DNA of 64,000 nt from Chondrilla cf. caribensis (lineage: Eukaryota > Porifera > Demospongiae > Chondrillida > Chondrillidae), in the NCBI GenBank assembly GCA_964020155.1, contig OZ026547.1:5353009-5417008 (forward strand). Direction: 5' to 3'. Shown one piece after another: positions 46,761-59,440 of the stretch. Each line of letters starts with the position of its first letter. The stretch's first letter is position 1. The notes under the pieces are model-generated. The model was not told the DNA's origin and made no database searches. It worked only from the letters and a program-made list of their open reading frames with translations. The position numbers and the translations under genes were made by a program.

Positions 46761-48210
46761 TGAGGTCAAGTAGAGTTGCACTAATGATACATGAACAGGA
46801 AAATATTTTGGAAGTGATATTTAGATGAGAAATACGATATAGTAAAGCAGTAAGTACATATTTCAGGTAGGGTTGCTAATTAGAAACCTATACTTCTACT
46901 AAGCAGTAGCCTCTACTCCTACCTAGAGGGTATTATTTGGTAACCTTTACCACTACCTATATGTAACCTTTACTTACCATACGTATTTACCAACAGAACA
47001 CATGCAGAGCTGACAGTAGGTGTCATGAACTAGTGACCTCCGCGTACACTTGTACTTATGTTTTGTCATGAATTAAGAGGCTCAGTGGTTATTAATTTCA
47101 ATGCCCAAACAATATCCTCCCTTAGAGTTAAGTATTTATGCAGCAACTTACTTGTACGGGACTAACTGTCGATTTCCTTTTGATTGATCACATTTCAACA
47201 TAGTGGTGCATAGTACTGGGTACTAATACCTACCTACGGGGAAGTTCAAGCCCTTACTGCAGCAATTTCATAACTTCAGCAATAAGTTAATTACTACCCT
47301 GCTTTCTATCCTGGTGATATTCATACATACAAACATATACGATACAATCTCAATAATAATTGCACCTTATCCATCTTGTAATTTTGAAAAAACAAGGTGA
47401 TGAAACACTAATTACTGTGTGAATTCGAATGACATTTTAATTAGATGGTTGGCATTTTTGAAAAGGAAAAGGAAATATCAATGATTATTTTAATGATATA
47501 ATATTGAATAACAGTTGCTGTGTATCTATGTGGTAGTAATTTACAATTGGAAGTTAAATCTGTTGTCTGTTATAACCTAGTGCAGAATGACTCTAACAAA
47601 AACATGTAGTACATAAATAGTCACTCCTATGATCTGAATGATAGCGTCATCTTCTAAAATGTGGAATTGCCTATCGAACAATGGCACTGATTGTATGGAG
47701 GTCATCCAGTACTTCATATGAATGCTGGTTGCACTGGTTGGCTGCCACATCTCTCTATGAAGACACTAGCTATTTACACCTACTATGAAATATCTTCAAA
47801 TAAATGCCAGATATTTCTGGCTTAGTAGAAATATTTGCTATTATACCTTTGGAAAGTATAAACAAGCTTGGCTAATCAGATAATATATGTCATGGTAATA
47901 ATGATCATTCTGATATTGCTACATGGCATACAAACCTCTGTACACTGCGCAATGGCAAGCTTAGTTGAGGTGGATCAGACTCTGTCTAAACTACAGGGGA
48001 AACTGTTAAAATAGACCACCACTACTCAAGGACCACCTATCCATTACTGAACTACCCACGGATTCAACTCAACTACATATAGAGTAAAGCAACTCTGCAT
48101 AAAAACAACCTGGTGTCTCAATTTTAGGATGTCCCTCTGGTAAACATCTGCTGGTTTTTTTTTCTGCAACTGTTACATTAGTATCAAGCCTCGGCAAATG
48201 AATTTGTATA
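46761..48210 (+). repeat. Duplicated upstream block of gene I, left part
   Basis: Near-identical to 59560-61010. Ends inside the relic exon at the TA dinucleotide where the 3.5-kb element is inserted. The relic acceptor here reads TTACATT, so it is damaged. Confidence 0.8.
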
Positions 48211-48458
48211 CAGTGGAACCTGTAAAATGCGGACACTTGGGGGCCAGCAAGGAGTGTCCTGATTATAAAGGTGTCCTGATTTCCCAGGGTTGCCTATCAT
48301 GTCACTAGACTTTGGAGTTTACTTCAATTACTCAATACAATAATAAATAATATACTGATATGCATGTTATATATGATAGGAAAAGTATGTTTTCAAAAGC
48401 AATCAGTGATTAGGGACCGTTTAGGTTAATGGTGGAGCTTGATATGGTCTACAAGTAT

Positions 48459-48462
48459 ATTA

Positions 48463-48502
<40 letters not shown>

Positions 48503-48526
48503 TTTTTTTTCTTTTTTTTTTTTTTT
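48459..48526. repeat. (TA)n then poly-T tract
   Basis: About 25 bp of TA repeats followed by about 42 T with one C. It may be the A-tail of a minus-strand insertion or simple slippage. Confidence 0.8.
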
Positions 48527-48639
48527 AATGTAATAATATATATTAGTGGTGATATACAAAAAGGGGTGAGTAATGATATAACTACACTAATGTAACTAAC
48601 ATATTAACAAGAGCCTAATACACAAATTGAATTAAATTT

Positions 48640-50172
48640 TTGTAGACAAACACTGATCTTGTCACCTCTAATGGGCAACACCAACTCTTTTGTGAAGAAT
48701 TCAGCTGAATTTGCCAAAAGAATACGTCAGGAGACTGCAGACACGGAAACCACCATGGTCAGCTTCGATGTTGTGAGCCTTTTCACTAAAGTTCCATTGG
48801 ATGAAGCACTACAGCACATTTCCCATCTACTAACATCGAACCAAAATACCTGCCAATGCCATCTGTGAGCTAATAGAGCTATGCCTGAGAGCAACATATT
48901 TTATGTTTGAAGACCAGTTCTTTGAACAAGTGGATGGAGCAGCAATGGGCTCCCCTCTCTCACCCATAGTAGCCAATCTCTATATGGAGAAGCTCGAAAG
49001 TAGAGCACTCACTTCTGCAACTCTATCACCCACACTGTGGATCAGATACGTTGACGATACCTTTGTCCTATGGCCACATGGTGCTGAACGCCTTGAGGAG
49101 TTTCATGCATACCTGAATGAACAACATCCACAAATCCAGTTTACCAGAGAGGAGGAGAACGACAACCAGATCAGTTTCCTGGACGTATTGGTGAAGAGAG
49201 AGGATGGAGGATACCGGACATCAGTGTACAGGAAACCCACCCATACGGATAGATACACCCACTTCACCTCACACCATCATCCTCGGGTGAAATCTGGAAC
49301 AATCAGATGCTTAACCAAAAGAGCTGAGAACGTGTGTGATGAGAGAAACTTGAAGAAGGAGAAGTCCCACATCCAAGACGCATTCGCACGTAATGGATAC
49401 CCGACTCGAATGATCAAACACAACCTCAAAACAACCGCGAGCCAACTCGAACCGATTCCAGAGGGAGATGACTTGAATAACAAACCACCAAACCTGTATC
49501 TTCCATATGTACAAGGGTTGTCGGAGAAGATCCAAACACTGTGCAAGAAGATTGGAGTCCGAACAGTCTTCAAGTCCAAAGGGACCCTTAGACAACTCCT
49601 AACGAGGGTGAAGAGCAAGAGACCCATAATGAAGAAAAAGGGAGTGGTCTACAAAGTACCATGCCAGGACTGTGATGCAGTATACATTGGGGAAACTGGA
49701 AGGTCCCTTCAGAAAAGATTGGCAGAACATAAATATGCAGTCAAGAACAATGACAGGAAGAATGGGATGGCAGTGCATGCGTGGGACATGGACCATCAAC
49801 CTAACTGGGATGCTACTGAGGTAGTGGAGACAGAAGATCAATATTGGAAGAGGAGGGTCCTAGAAGCCATCTGGATCCAGAAGACTCCACGAAACTGCAA
49901 CCTCGATTGTGGTTTGACCCTCAGCGAGACCTGGTCACAACACCTTTAGCTATTCTGTTTACCTGCCACTCTTTAGTATGTCATTTACGTCATTTTACAT
50001 CATTTTACATCATCAACTTCCGGTTCTCACTTATCAACAAATTCCATTCATCAGCTGTAACGTGCATTCTTATCTATTTATTGCTGACGAAGGTCTTCGG
50101 GACCGAAACGTCCAAAACTAATAGACAATTCGATGCTATGCCAAGCTCAATAAATCTTTAGAAGAAGAAATA
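48640..50172 (+). mobile_element. Penelope-like element, 5'-truncated, RT plus GIY-YIG
   Basis: The + strand reads LSPLMGNTNSFVKNSAEF and SFDVVSLFTKVPLDEAL (reverse transcriptase), then after one extra A near 48843 changes frame and continues as KIPANAICELIELCLRATYF into the open frame 48903-49949. That frame has GAAMGSPLSPIVANLYME, the catalytic WIRYVDDTFVLW, NQISFLDVLVKREDGGY and, at its C-terminus, a GIY-YIG endonuclease (VVYKVPCQDC...VYIGETGRSLQKRL). RT plus C-terminal GIY-YIG defines Penelope-like elements. The N-terminal part is missing. A 3' non-coding tail with a hammerhead-like motif follows. Confidence 0.85.
50081..50115 (+). ncRNA. Candidate hammerhead ribozyme of the Penelope-like element
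   Basis: CTGACGA at 50084-50090, stem II GGTC/GACC (50092-50095 with 50101-50104), GAAA at 50105-50108, then CGTC with expected cleavage after C50112, and a short stem I TTG/CAA (50081-50083 with 50113-50115). This has the conserved hammerhead core in the right order. Stem III would be minimal (CG), as reported for ribozymes of Penelope-like elements, which may act as dimers. Activity is not shown by sequence. Confidence 0.55.
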
Positions 50173-51300
50173 TAAAACACTGATCTGTTGGCACAATTGA
50201 TGAAAGGACTGTGGATCTTGGGACTTTGATCTCAAACGATACCCTACTTCCTTGAGGAATTCCAATGTGTCGTCACCAAAGGCACCTGATGTTTCGATTG
50301 CAATCGGGATAAATACGTGGGTAGAAACAATTTCTTCATAAAGGGCTTTCTTTCGTTCCTCAGCACGTCTAGCCACCATGCCTGCCCCTGAAGCCGACAC
50401 AGTGGAGTAGGACGGGGCAAAGATGTCGCAGCATGTAACATCCCAAGCAAGTGCACGGCCAGACTTCCATGGTACCACTGTGACGCCATCCACTCGTTTC
50501 CCGTCTGATCTAAACAAACCCGAGGGTTCTAGGATGGCTGGGACATCAATGGAGGCCAAGGAGTTCTTGATGAGGGTGTTGAGGGCAGCATGTCTAGAAT
50601 GGCGCCCAGCACTCCGTCTACAGTGCAGGCCGTGAGTACCAGAAGCATCCACTTCTTCACCACACAGGGTGCATTGGTGCGGAGTACAGAGTGGTGTACC
50701 TAGCCGGAGACCGACGGCAATCCTCACTGTATCGTCCTCCATCCTCAAGCCGAGGGAGGATATGGGAGGAGCACTTAACCATGCACCAGCCTCTCTTCTC
50801 TGGGATGCAAGAAGACGACCTCTGGTAGTTCCGTTAGCTGTGGTTAAAAGAGAGGAAAATGTGGCCTCAACATGTACGCTATCCCAGTTCTTCTGCTTGA
50901 AGGCATCGACACCAGGGGGTGGATCCACTGAGTGTCCCTGGGACCACATAGCTAAGGCTTTTGCCCTGTGTGGACAGGTTGAACTAGCCATTGAAGAGGG
51001 CAAGATTCTCGAAATCAGAGAAGAGGAGCCAGCAGCTGATGCAAGGAAAGAAGAAGTAGCAAGCATGGCAAACCTTCTGATACCGAGCCCCCCCCGAGTG
51101 AATGGGGAGTGATGCTTGACACCAAGCAACCTCACTGAGGGATACATTACAAATGGCTTCAAGGAGCGATCTTTGGATGGCATCAAGATCACTTAAAAGA
51201 GAGTTGGCTAAGAAACAGGGTGAAGTGCGGAGGACATACAGAATCTTAGGCAAAGAAAATGCATTCCTCAAAAGGGCCAGAATTCGAGCGCAACGGCTTC
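50173..51300 (-). pseudogene. Retroelement C-terminal fragment (type ii), restriction-like endonuclease region
   Basis: Minus strand, open from 51192 to 50158 (344 codons). It begins in the wrong frame; a run of eight C near 51090 separates it from the upstream piece (LRTSPCFLANSLLSDLDAIQ...VAWCQASLPIHSGG). Then come GLGIRRFAMLATSSFLASAA, GAWLSAPPISSLGL, a CTLCG...GTHGLHC zinc-finger-like motif, SAGRHSRHAALN, and DGKRVDG...LAWDVT, which resembles the catalytic core of a restriction-like endonuclease. The reverse transcriptase part is missing. Its 3' end abuts the 3' end of the Penelope-like element. Confidence 0.65.
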
Positions 51301-51748
51301 GCCTAATGTAATAATTTCAGCGAAGTTTCTTTTTAACCTAAAAAGACACTCAAGTAATTCGAGTGTGGGGAAGGCAGTTTTTTTAACTCGAATTACTTGT
51401 TTTCACGATCCTGAGAAGTAACTAGAAAGATTGAGAGAAGCTCTCGATAGAATTGAACAACAACCAAGCTTTGTATTCGATAGATATGTTGTTTTTTGCT
51501 TATGAATGCATTCTTGTCAGTTTTAAGAATTATATTATTTAGCATTGTCTGGAATGTGCAGGTAATTTTACGAACTAATGATGTAACGGGACTGTAAGTG
51601 GCTGTCCTGATTACGGAATACAGAGGTGTCCGGATTTTCAGGTGCCTAAATACCAGTTTTAAATAGAGAAAGATTCGGGACAATAGTTTAATGTCCGTTA
51701 TATGCAGGTGTCCGCTTTTTCCAGAGTCCGGATTAACAGGTTCCACTG
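51301..51748. other. Right arm of the pogo-like element
   Basis: Terminal region rich in GTGTCC(T/G)GATT motifs, which also occur at the left end (48255-48285) and act as subterminal repeats. No coding frame. Confidence 0.55.
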
Positions 51749-51750
51749 TA

Positions 51751-51910
51751 GAATCCTTCACTAGTGGGAAGATGGACAGTCTGACTGCACTACATACAAG
51801 ACCACAATGACTTGACAGGGAACCAGGAGCTGTTGATGATACTGGATGGACTAGGACCACAAGGAATTTCTGGACATTCATGAGCACTGGGAGATGTTGT
51901 GTATACACAG
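51751..51910 (+). pseudogene. Relic collagen-like exon upstream of gene I, right part
   Basis: Continues the relic exon after the inserted element (GAATCCTTCACTAGTGGGAAG onward) to donor CACAG|GTGAGT. The Gly-X-Y frame reads LGPQGISGHS, then TGA. Confidence 0.45.
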
Positions 51911-52468
51911 GTGAGTGTCCTTTGTAGCTTCTAGTCAAACCTTACAAGTAGCAAATTCAATTTTATGGGAAAATAACATGGGAAGACATACAGTAATTTC
52001 ATTAGTGGTGCAACCATTGATGCATTGATAAATCAATTACAATGGACAATACTATGTCATAATTGAGTTACTGGGCAATTCAAGGGGTCACTGTGACTGC
52101 AAACTTATGTCCATAAGCAGTACACCATGAACAGTCTAGAAATTTAGGATGTTCGATGACCAAGTGCTTCATCTAATAATGTTTACAGCTCTCTCCAAAA
52201 ATCACTAACATTGAATAAAAAGATGTTCAAAATCATGTTCAAGGAATGTACCTTTAAGAATTGACAGCAAACACATAACACATGATAATCCTGTGGACGC
52301 TGATCATTAGAGTACGGTGTACAGTGAATTCTCATTAAATTGCCACTGCTTTATCCACCAAAACTGTATTAAATTTGCCACAATTTCCCATTACCAATAT
52401 TTAAAATAATTTTAACTTAGCAAACATTAAATTAATAAATTAATACCGAAATGTACATAGACAAGCAC

Positions 52469-52686
<218 letters not shown>

Positions 52687-52861
52687 CCTCTACCCCACAC
52701 ATGAGAGAGAGGGAGACCTCTACCCCACATATGTCATTTACACTAGAGCAGAATTGCTAAGGATTCCAATATCTCATGGTATGTGTATAGATAGCTAGGC
52801 ATATTCATTGAACAAATATCATTATGAATATCATTGAAAGTGGGACTATTCTACCTCTGAC

Positions 52862-52868
52862 TATAAAA
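52862..52868 (+). promoter_or_regulatory. TATA box, gene I
   Basis: TATAAAA, 78 bp before the ATG, with the dyad ATATTCATTG...TATGAATATC near 52801-52832. Confidence 0.75.
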
Positions 52869-52939
52869 GCTGACTGTTCTGTTGTGGTTACCACACACCA
52901 GCCCAGAAGAATTCAGTGATTTGAGCTACAGTAACTGTT

Positions 52940-54718
52940 ATGGCTCTAAGCATTCAGGTTATTCTACAAGTGGCTCTTTTGTGCTGTGTGGTGACCACCA
53001 GTATGGCGGGTATCCCTGATTGGCGAAACGAATTGTCACAGCTTGAAATGAAAGTGGAGATACAACAAGAAGAAATCAAGTCACTTCACCAGATCATAGA
53101 ACAAGTGGAAAAGAGACTCAAACAACTTGAGGTGAAGGGTAAGTTTGATGAGGTTCAAGTACAGCCTGTTGTCCCTACTCTTCATTCCTGTTAATCAATG
53201 CTCTCCTCCTGTTGGTAGGATTACTTCATTTTATGATATCTGTCCATATTAAACAGTATTAAGAATGTACACGAGTAATAATAGAATTGTGAATTCAGCC
53301 TGTACTGATGGCCATGGACTACTCATTCCAAACATTTTGAAAATCTCAATGGATTGAAAGTTACACATACAGGAATGAACTGTTTGGTGTGGTGGTTAAA
53401 ATGGAATCTGCTCAAGTTAAAAAAAACTCATGGGGCTGTTGCTTTAGACCAGAACTGCTTGAGTGCCATTTTCAGTTCAAAAGAACCTTCACATAAGAAA
53501 TTACACTAGGAGAATCTTCTTGACTCAAGTTATAATAGGTATTCAATTTTAAGTTCTCAACATTCCTAGGTCCTCCTATATTTTCCACACTATATACATT
53601 ATGATACCTCGCTACATACCTATACCTAGTTAATTAATAATAATAATCTGAATATACTGTTGTAGCTACATGTAAAAATGCAAGCAGGCAAGCGTAACAT
53701 ACAGGAAGCCATTATTCCAGCATAATTGTGAATGCATGCTAAAATGGACACAACCTGCCTGGATGACCGTTTGGAATTTCCCAACAACGAATTAACAAAC
53801 TCCATGGTTGAATTAGTGCAACAGTACATAACATCATATGGGAAAAAATGAATTAACTAATCTGTTCCTAGCTGTTGTCTCAGGGACACGTGTCAATCCA
53901 ATTTCCATATTGAATACAATATGTCACATCTTTCATGTTTGCTAATTTAGATTATATGGACTAATTGTTTTTCAACAGATAAACTCCTGGAAAGAACTAA
54001 ACGACAAGATGATTGCAGTTGCCTACCCGGAGAAAAAGGGGCTAGAGGAACACCAGGACTGGCTGGGATGAATGGAACAAAGGGTGAAAAGGGAGACCCA
54101 GGGCCACAAGGGGAGAGGGGCGAAACGGGAGATGTAGGACTGCCAGGATCTCAAGGACGTCAAGGACTACAAGGACTTAATGGAACAAAAGGTGAGCAAG
54201 GAGAAACAGGACAACAAGGAGATGTTGGACAGAAAGGTGAACCAGGAGTGAAAGGAGAGCAAGGTCCAAGAGGTAACAAAGGAAAGCAAGGGAAAAAGGG
54301 AGAGCCAGGAATAACTGGACCACAAGGTCATAATGGAACAAAAGGTGAAATGGGAGAAAAAGGACAACCAGGGAATGCTGGACAGAAAGGTGAACCAGGA
54401 CTGAAAGGAGAGCAAGGACCACGGGGATTTAATGGAACAGAGTGTGAACTTGGAAGTGATGTAATGAAAGCTACAGGGCAAAGAAGTTCACCAACACCTG
54501 CTACTAATTCATCAAAGCCTCCTACAAGTTCACCAACATTTACTACAACTATTTCATCAACACCTACAAGTTCACATCCACCTGCTACTATTTCATCAAC
54601 ACCTACAAGTTCACCACCACCTGCTACTATTTCATCAACACCTCCTACAATTTCACCAACATTTACTACAGGTTCACCAACACGTCCTTCAGGGAATTCT
54701 GAAGGGCTATCTGGGTAA
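52940..54718 (+). CDS. Collagen array gene I: long mucin-like tail
   Basis: Exons 52940-53138 (donor GTAAGT) and 53979-54718, phase-1 intron of 840 bp, the shortest; about 312 residues. Signal peptide, coiled coil (LSQLEMKVEIQQEEIKSLHQ), RTKR furin site, D-D-C-S-C-L-P, Gly-X-Y helix with NGT modules, NGTEC, then a 91-residue tail of TPTSSPPPATISSTP-like repeats. No RGD. The third collagen triplet region reads GLAGMNGTKGE where the others have GLNGINGTKGE. Same subfamily as F and J. Confidence 0.85.
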
Positions 54719-55779
54719 ACCCACCAATTTATATTTCACTACTCCCGCTAATTTTTGTTACTAGTTATAAAAGGAGGTGTGATACAGCATAGTATTAAAA
54801 ATTGAACTATTATGTATAGCCTGTTACTATTATTAAATTTGGAATTGACATCTTTCAGTAATTATTAATAAGGGTCAAATATAACACTTTATTTTAAAGG
54901 ACAGGAATGATAACTTTACTTATAGATCCAATGACATGCATGTAAGCCTTTCGCAAATGATCTTCAATATTAACTACACAACTTAATAGAAAGCATGGTA
55001 GAATTGCCTTGCAAGTAAGATCATTCCATAAGTGTACAAGATTCATGAATCAATCAAGCCTCTATTCTTATCTAATTATAAGTTAACAAAATGATGCTGC
55101 ATGTCTCTGTAGAGCTCTCAATAGGTATATTGTTATTACACTTAATTTCAATGAAAGTTACCTAGTGCCTCTTCACCGCCACACTATTTGATTCATATGC
55201 ATGAACAATTAGGACTTTGGTTAAATGGGATATGCAGACCAGATTTAATGTGAAAGTGATAAGGACCTAGCAAACTGCACCCTATGGTGATCATGAGGAA
55301 TTCATGGGGCTGGATAGGATGCTAATATTAATACATATGTTTGACGGTTATGTCCACATGTGACTATGTTTGAAGCACACAAACTGCTTTATGCAATAAC
55401 AGTCTATTTTATATATTGCTAAAATGTTCATGTGGTGCCAATAATGAGCATTTAATGTACAATATTATAATCTGTTATCATGAATGTACAAATAAATACA
55501 CAATATGAGCTAACCTGTGTGTGTACGTGTGTTTGTGTGCGTATGTGTGTTGTGTTTTTGTTTTTGTGTGTATGTGTTGTGTGTGTGTAGTTGTTTCAAA
55601 GATTATTTGGCAATAAAGATGCTTAATAGATAAAGACAGAGCAAACAATTCATTAGCATGATGGGTATATATTTACTAAAACAGTCCACACAGCCGGGAT
55701 CAACTGGTTTGAGATATCTTCTTCAGGGAATGTTGTCACAATATGAGCTAATCTGTGTGTGTACATGTATTTGTGTTTT
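54719..55779. repeat. 3' flank shared with gene F
   Basis: Homologous to 37023-38060 as far as TCTTCAGGGAATGTTGT (55737), followed by a second, shorter copy of the GT-rich stretch (55738-55785), and then satellite sequence. Confidence 0.75.
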
Positions 55780-58700
55780 TGTTTTTGTATTTAATAACAG
55801 AACTAACTTATGAAACAATTCCCATCTCAATAGGAGACCCGTAACAGCTACATTCGAAGATGCTTAATATTTTTTCAATGTATGGGAGAGTATAGGAGAG
55901 AAAATGTTAAGCACCTTTCTGAAAAGCTCATGGGAAAGTGGGCGCGGCAACCTGATATTTTTAGCAAACTTAGCTGGGGACGTGAACTAACTTATGAAAC
56001 AATTACCATCAAAATAGGTGACCCGTAACTTCAGCTACATTCGTAGGTGCTTAATATTTTTTCAATGTATGGGAGAGTATAGGAGATAAAATGTTAAGCA
56101 CCTTTTTGAATAGCTCATGGGAAGGTGGGCGTGGCAACCTGATATTTTTAGCAAACTTAGCTGGGGATGTGAAGTACCTCATGAAACAATTCCCATCTCA
56201 ATAAGTGACCCGTAACTTCAGCTACATTCGGAGGTGCTTAATATTTTTTCAATGTATGGGAGAGTATAGGAGATAAAATGTTAAGCACCTTTTTGAATAG
56301 CTCATGGGAAGGTGGGCGTGGCAACCTGATATTTTTAGCAAACTTAGCTGGGGATGTGAAGTACCTCATGAAACAATTCCCATCTCAATAAGTGACCCGT
56401 AACTTCAGCTACATTCGGAGGTGCTTAATATTTTTTCTATGTACATATGGGAGAGTATAGGAGATAAAATGTTAAGCACCTTCTTGTAAAGCTCATGGGA
56501 AAGTGGGCGTGTCAACCTGATAATTATACCAAACTCAATGGGGACGTGAACTAGCTCATGAAAAAATTCCCTTCTCAATAGGTGACCTGTAACTTCAGCT
56601 TAATTCGAAGGTGCTTATATGTTTTCAATGAATGGGTGAGTATAGGAGATAAAATGTTAAGCACCTTTTTGAAGAGCTCATGGGAAAGTGGGCGTGGCAA
56701 CCTGATATTTTTAGCAAACTTAGCTGGGGACGTGAACTAGCTCATGAAACAATTCCCATCTCAATTGGTGACCCGTAACAACAGGTACATTTGAAGGTGC
56801 TTAACATATTTTCAATGTATGGGTGAGTATAGGAGATAAACTGTTAAGCACCTTTTTGAATAGCTCATTGAAAAGTGGGCGTGTCAATCTGATATTTATA
56901 GCAAACTTAGCTGGGGATGTGAACTAACTTATGAAACAATTCCCATCTAAATAGGTGACTTGTAACTTCAGCTACGTTCGACGGTGTTTAATATTTTTCA
57001 ATGTATGGGAGAGTATAGGAGAGAAAACGTTAAGCACCTTTCTGAAAAGCTCATGGGAAAGTGGGAAAGTGGGCGTGTCAACCTGATAATTATACCAAAC
57101 TCAATGGGGACGTGAACTAGCTCATGAAAAAATTCCCTTCTCAATAGGTGACCTGTAACTTCAGCTAAATTCGAAGGTGCTTATATGCTTTCAATGAATG
57201 GGTGAGTATAGGAGATAAAATGTTAAGCACCTTTTTGAATAGCTCATGGGAAAGTGGGCGTGTCAAACAGATAATTTTAGCAAACTTAGCTGGGGAGGTG
57301 AACTAGCTCATGAAACAACTCCCATCGCAATAGGTGACCCGTAAACCCAGCTACATTCGAAGGTGCTTAATATTTTTTCAATGTATGGGAGAGTATAGGA
57401 GAGAAAATGTTAAACACCTTTTTGGATAGCTCATGGGAAAGTGGGCGTGTCAACCTGATAATTATACCAAACCTCAATGGGGACGCGAATTAACTTATGA
57501 TAAACAATTCCCATCTCAATAAGTGACCTGCAAACCCACCTACATTCGGAGGTGCTTGATGTTTTTTCAATGTATGGGAGAGTATAGGAGAGATAATGTT
57601 AAGCACCTTTTTGAATAGCTCATGGAAAAGTGGGCGTGTCAACCTGATAATTATACCAAACCTCGATGGGGACATAAACTAACTTATGAGACAATTCCCA
57701 TCTCAATAGGTGACCCGTAACTTCAGCTACATTCAAAGGTGATTAATATTTTTTCAATGTACATATGGGAGAGTATAGGAGGTAAAATGATAAGCACCCT
57801 TTTGTATAGCTCATGGGAAAGTGGGCATGTCAATCGGATAATTATACCAAACCTCCATTGGGACATGAACTAACTTATGAAACAATTCCCATCTCAATAG
57901 GTGACCTGTAACCGCAGCAACATTCGAAGGCGCATAGTATTTTTTAATGTATGGGAGAGCATAGGAGGGAAAATGTTAAGCACCTTTTTGAATAGCTCAT
58001 TGAAAAGTGGGCGTGTCAATCTGATATTTACAGCAAACTTAGCTGGGGACATGAACTAACTTATGAAACAATTCCCATCTCAATAGGTGACCTGCAACCC
58101 CAGCTACATTTGGAGGTGCTTAATATTTTTTCAATGTATGGGAGTGCATAGGAGAGAAAATGTTAAGCACCTTTTTGAATAGCTCATTAAAAAGTGGGCG
58201 TGTCAATCTGATATTTATAGCAAACTTAGCTGGGGATGTGAACTAGCTTATGAAACAATTCCCATCTCAATAGGTGACCCGTAACTTCAGCTACATTCAA
58301 AGGTGATTAATATTTTTTCAATGTACGGTACGGTTCAAAAAAAACTAAACGTTACCGGATAAAAGTTACCTGTTAATCCGATAACGGTAAGCGCTTTTCG
58401 GTTAAAAGTTAACTGATTTCTGGTAACCGTTAACCGATAACCGTTAACGGATAACAGTCAATGGTACATTATAAATTCTTAATCGTTGAAGAAGAAGGAC
58501 TTAAAGTATTGAAGGCAAGTGTTTGAGTAACGATTCAAAATTACAAAAGACATGGGAACATCTCTCCGTCTTCCTGGATCTTGTCGACCGACTCTTCGAC
58601 GGATCGTTCGTGAGTTACGCAATTCACAGCTGTTATTTAGTAATATACGCTTACGTATCAATGATTACGCAATGAAAAAACTACCGGTAACGATTAACGG

Positions 58701-59440
58701 ATAACGGATAACCGTTAACTGTTAACTGAAAAAAGGTAAAGGAGATTACCGTTTGTTTTTTTTTGAACCGTACTGTACGTATGGGAGAGTATAGGAGGTA
58801 AAATGTTAAGCACACTTTTGTATAGCTCATGGGAAAGTAGGCGTGTCAATCGGATAATTATACCAAACCTCCATTGGGACATGAACTAACTTATGAAACA
58901 ATTCCCATCTCAATAGGTGACCTGTAACCGCAGCAACATTCGAAGGCGCATAATATTTTATCAATGTATGGGAGAGTATAGGAGGGAAAATGTTAAGCAC
59001 CTTTTTGAATAGCTCATGGGAAAGTGGGCGTGTCAATCTGATAATTACACCAAACATCAATGGGGACGTGAACTAACTTATGAAACAATTCCCATCTCAA
59101 TAGGTGACCTGCAATCCCAGCTACATTTGGAGGTGCTTAATATTTTTTCAATGTTTTTGAGTGCATAGGAGAGAAAATGTTAAACACCTTATTGTATAGC
59201 TCATGGGAAAGTGGGTGTGTCAACCTGATAATTATACCAAACCTCAATGGGGACGCGAATTAACTTATGGTAAACAATTCCCATCTCAATAAGTGACCTG
59301 CAACCCCACCTACATTCGGAGGTGCTTGATGTTTTTTTCAATGTATGGGAGTGTATAGGAGAGATAATGTTAAGCACCTTTTTCAATAGCTCATGGAAAA
59401 GTGGGCGTGTCAACCTGATAATTATACCAAACCTCGATTG
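55780..59440. repeat. Satellite array, about 187-bp monomers, about 17 copies
   Basis: Monomers repeat ATGAAACAATTCCCATCTCA, GTGACCCGTAACTTCAGC, AGGTGCTTAATATTTTTTCA, ATGGGAGAGTATAGGAGA, TTAAGCACCTTTTTGAATAG and GTGGGCGTG. Starts of similar units near 55980, 56165 and 56352 give a period of about 187 bp. Two neighbours near 56100-56450 are almost identical, others 80-90 percent by eye. Each monomer has an internal 10-bp inverted repeat. Short open frames here are not genes. The array ends sharply at 59440. Confidence 0.9.
58328..58773. mobile_element. 446-bp inverted-repeat element inserted in the satellite
   Basis: Ends GTACGGTTC (58328-58336) and GAACCGTAC (58765-58773), extended by A/T runs as imperfect inverted repeats, flanked by TGTACG on both sides (58322-58327, 58774-58779) as a likely 6-bp target duplication. 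The interior is full of CGGTTAACCGATAACCGTTA-like short repeats. No transposase. A non-autonomous DNA element; family uncertain. Confidence 0.7.

Larger units (their letters stand above)
48211..51748. mobile_element. pogo/Tigger-like DNA transposon (non-autonomous) with nested elements
   Basis: Both ends carry CAGTGGAACCTGT as inverted repeats, extended imperfectly by AATGCGGACAC-like sequence. The element is flanked by TA on each side (48209-48210 and 51749-51750). CAG ends plus TA duplication are typical of pogo/Tigger elements in the Tc1/mariner superfamily. No transposase frame is visible. The interior has a TA/poly-T tract, a Penelope-like element and a retroelement fragment. The orthologous site near 61008 is empty. 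Confidence 0.75.

Noticed and set aside
50423..51112. + strand frames within 50.4-51.1 kb
   Set aside because: Shadows of the retroelement frame on the minus strand, which has the recognisable motifs.
51393..51938. 181-codon minus-strand frame spanning the right end of the pogo-like element
   Set aside because: It crosses the element boundary and the target duplication and has no recognisable motif.
55780..59440. Regularly spaced repeats considered as a CRISPR-like array
   Set aside because: Monomers are about 187 bp, contiguous and without unique spacers, in a eukaryotic context: satellite DNA.
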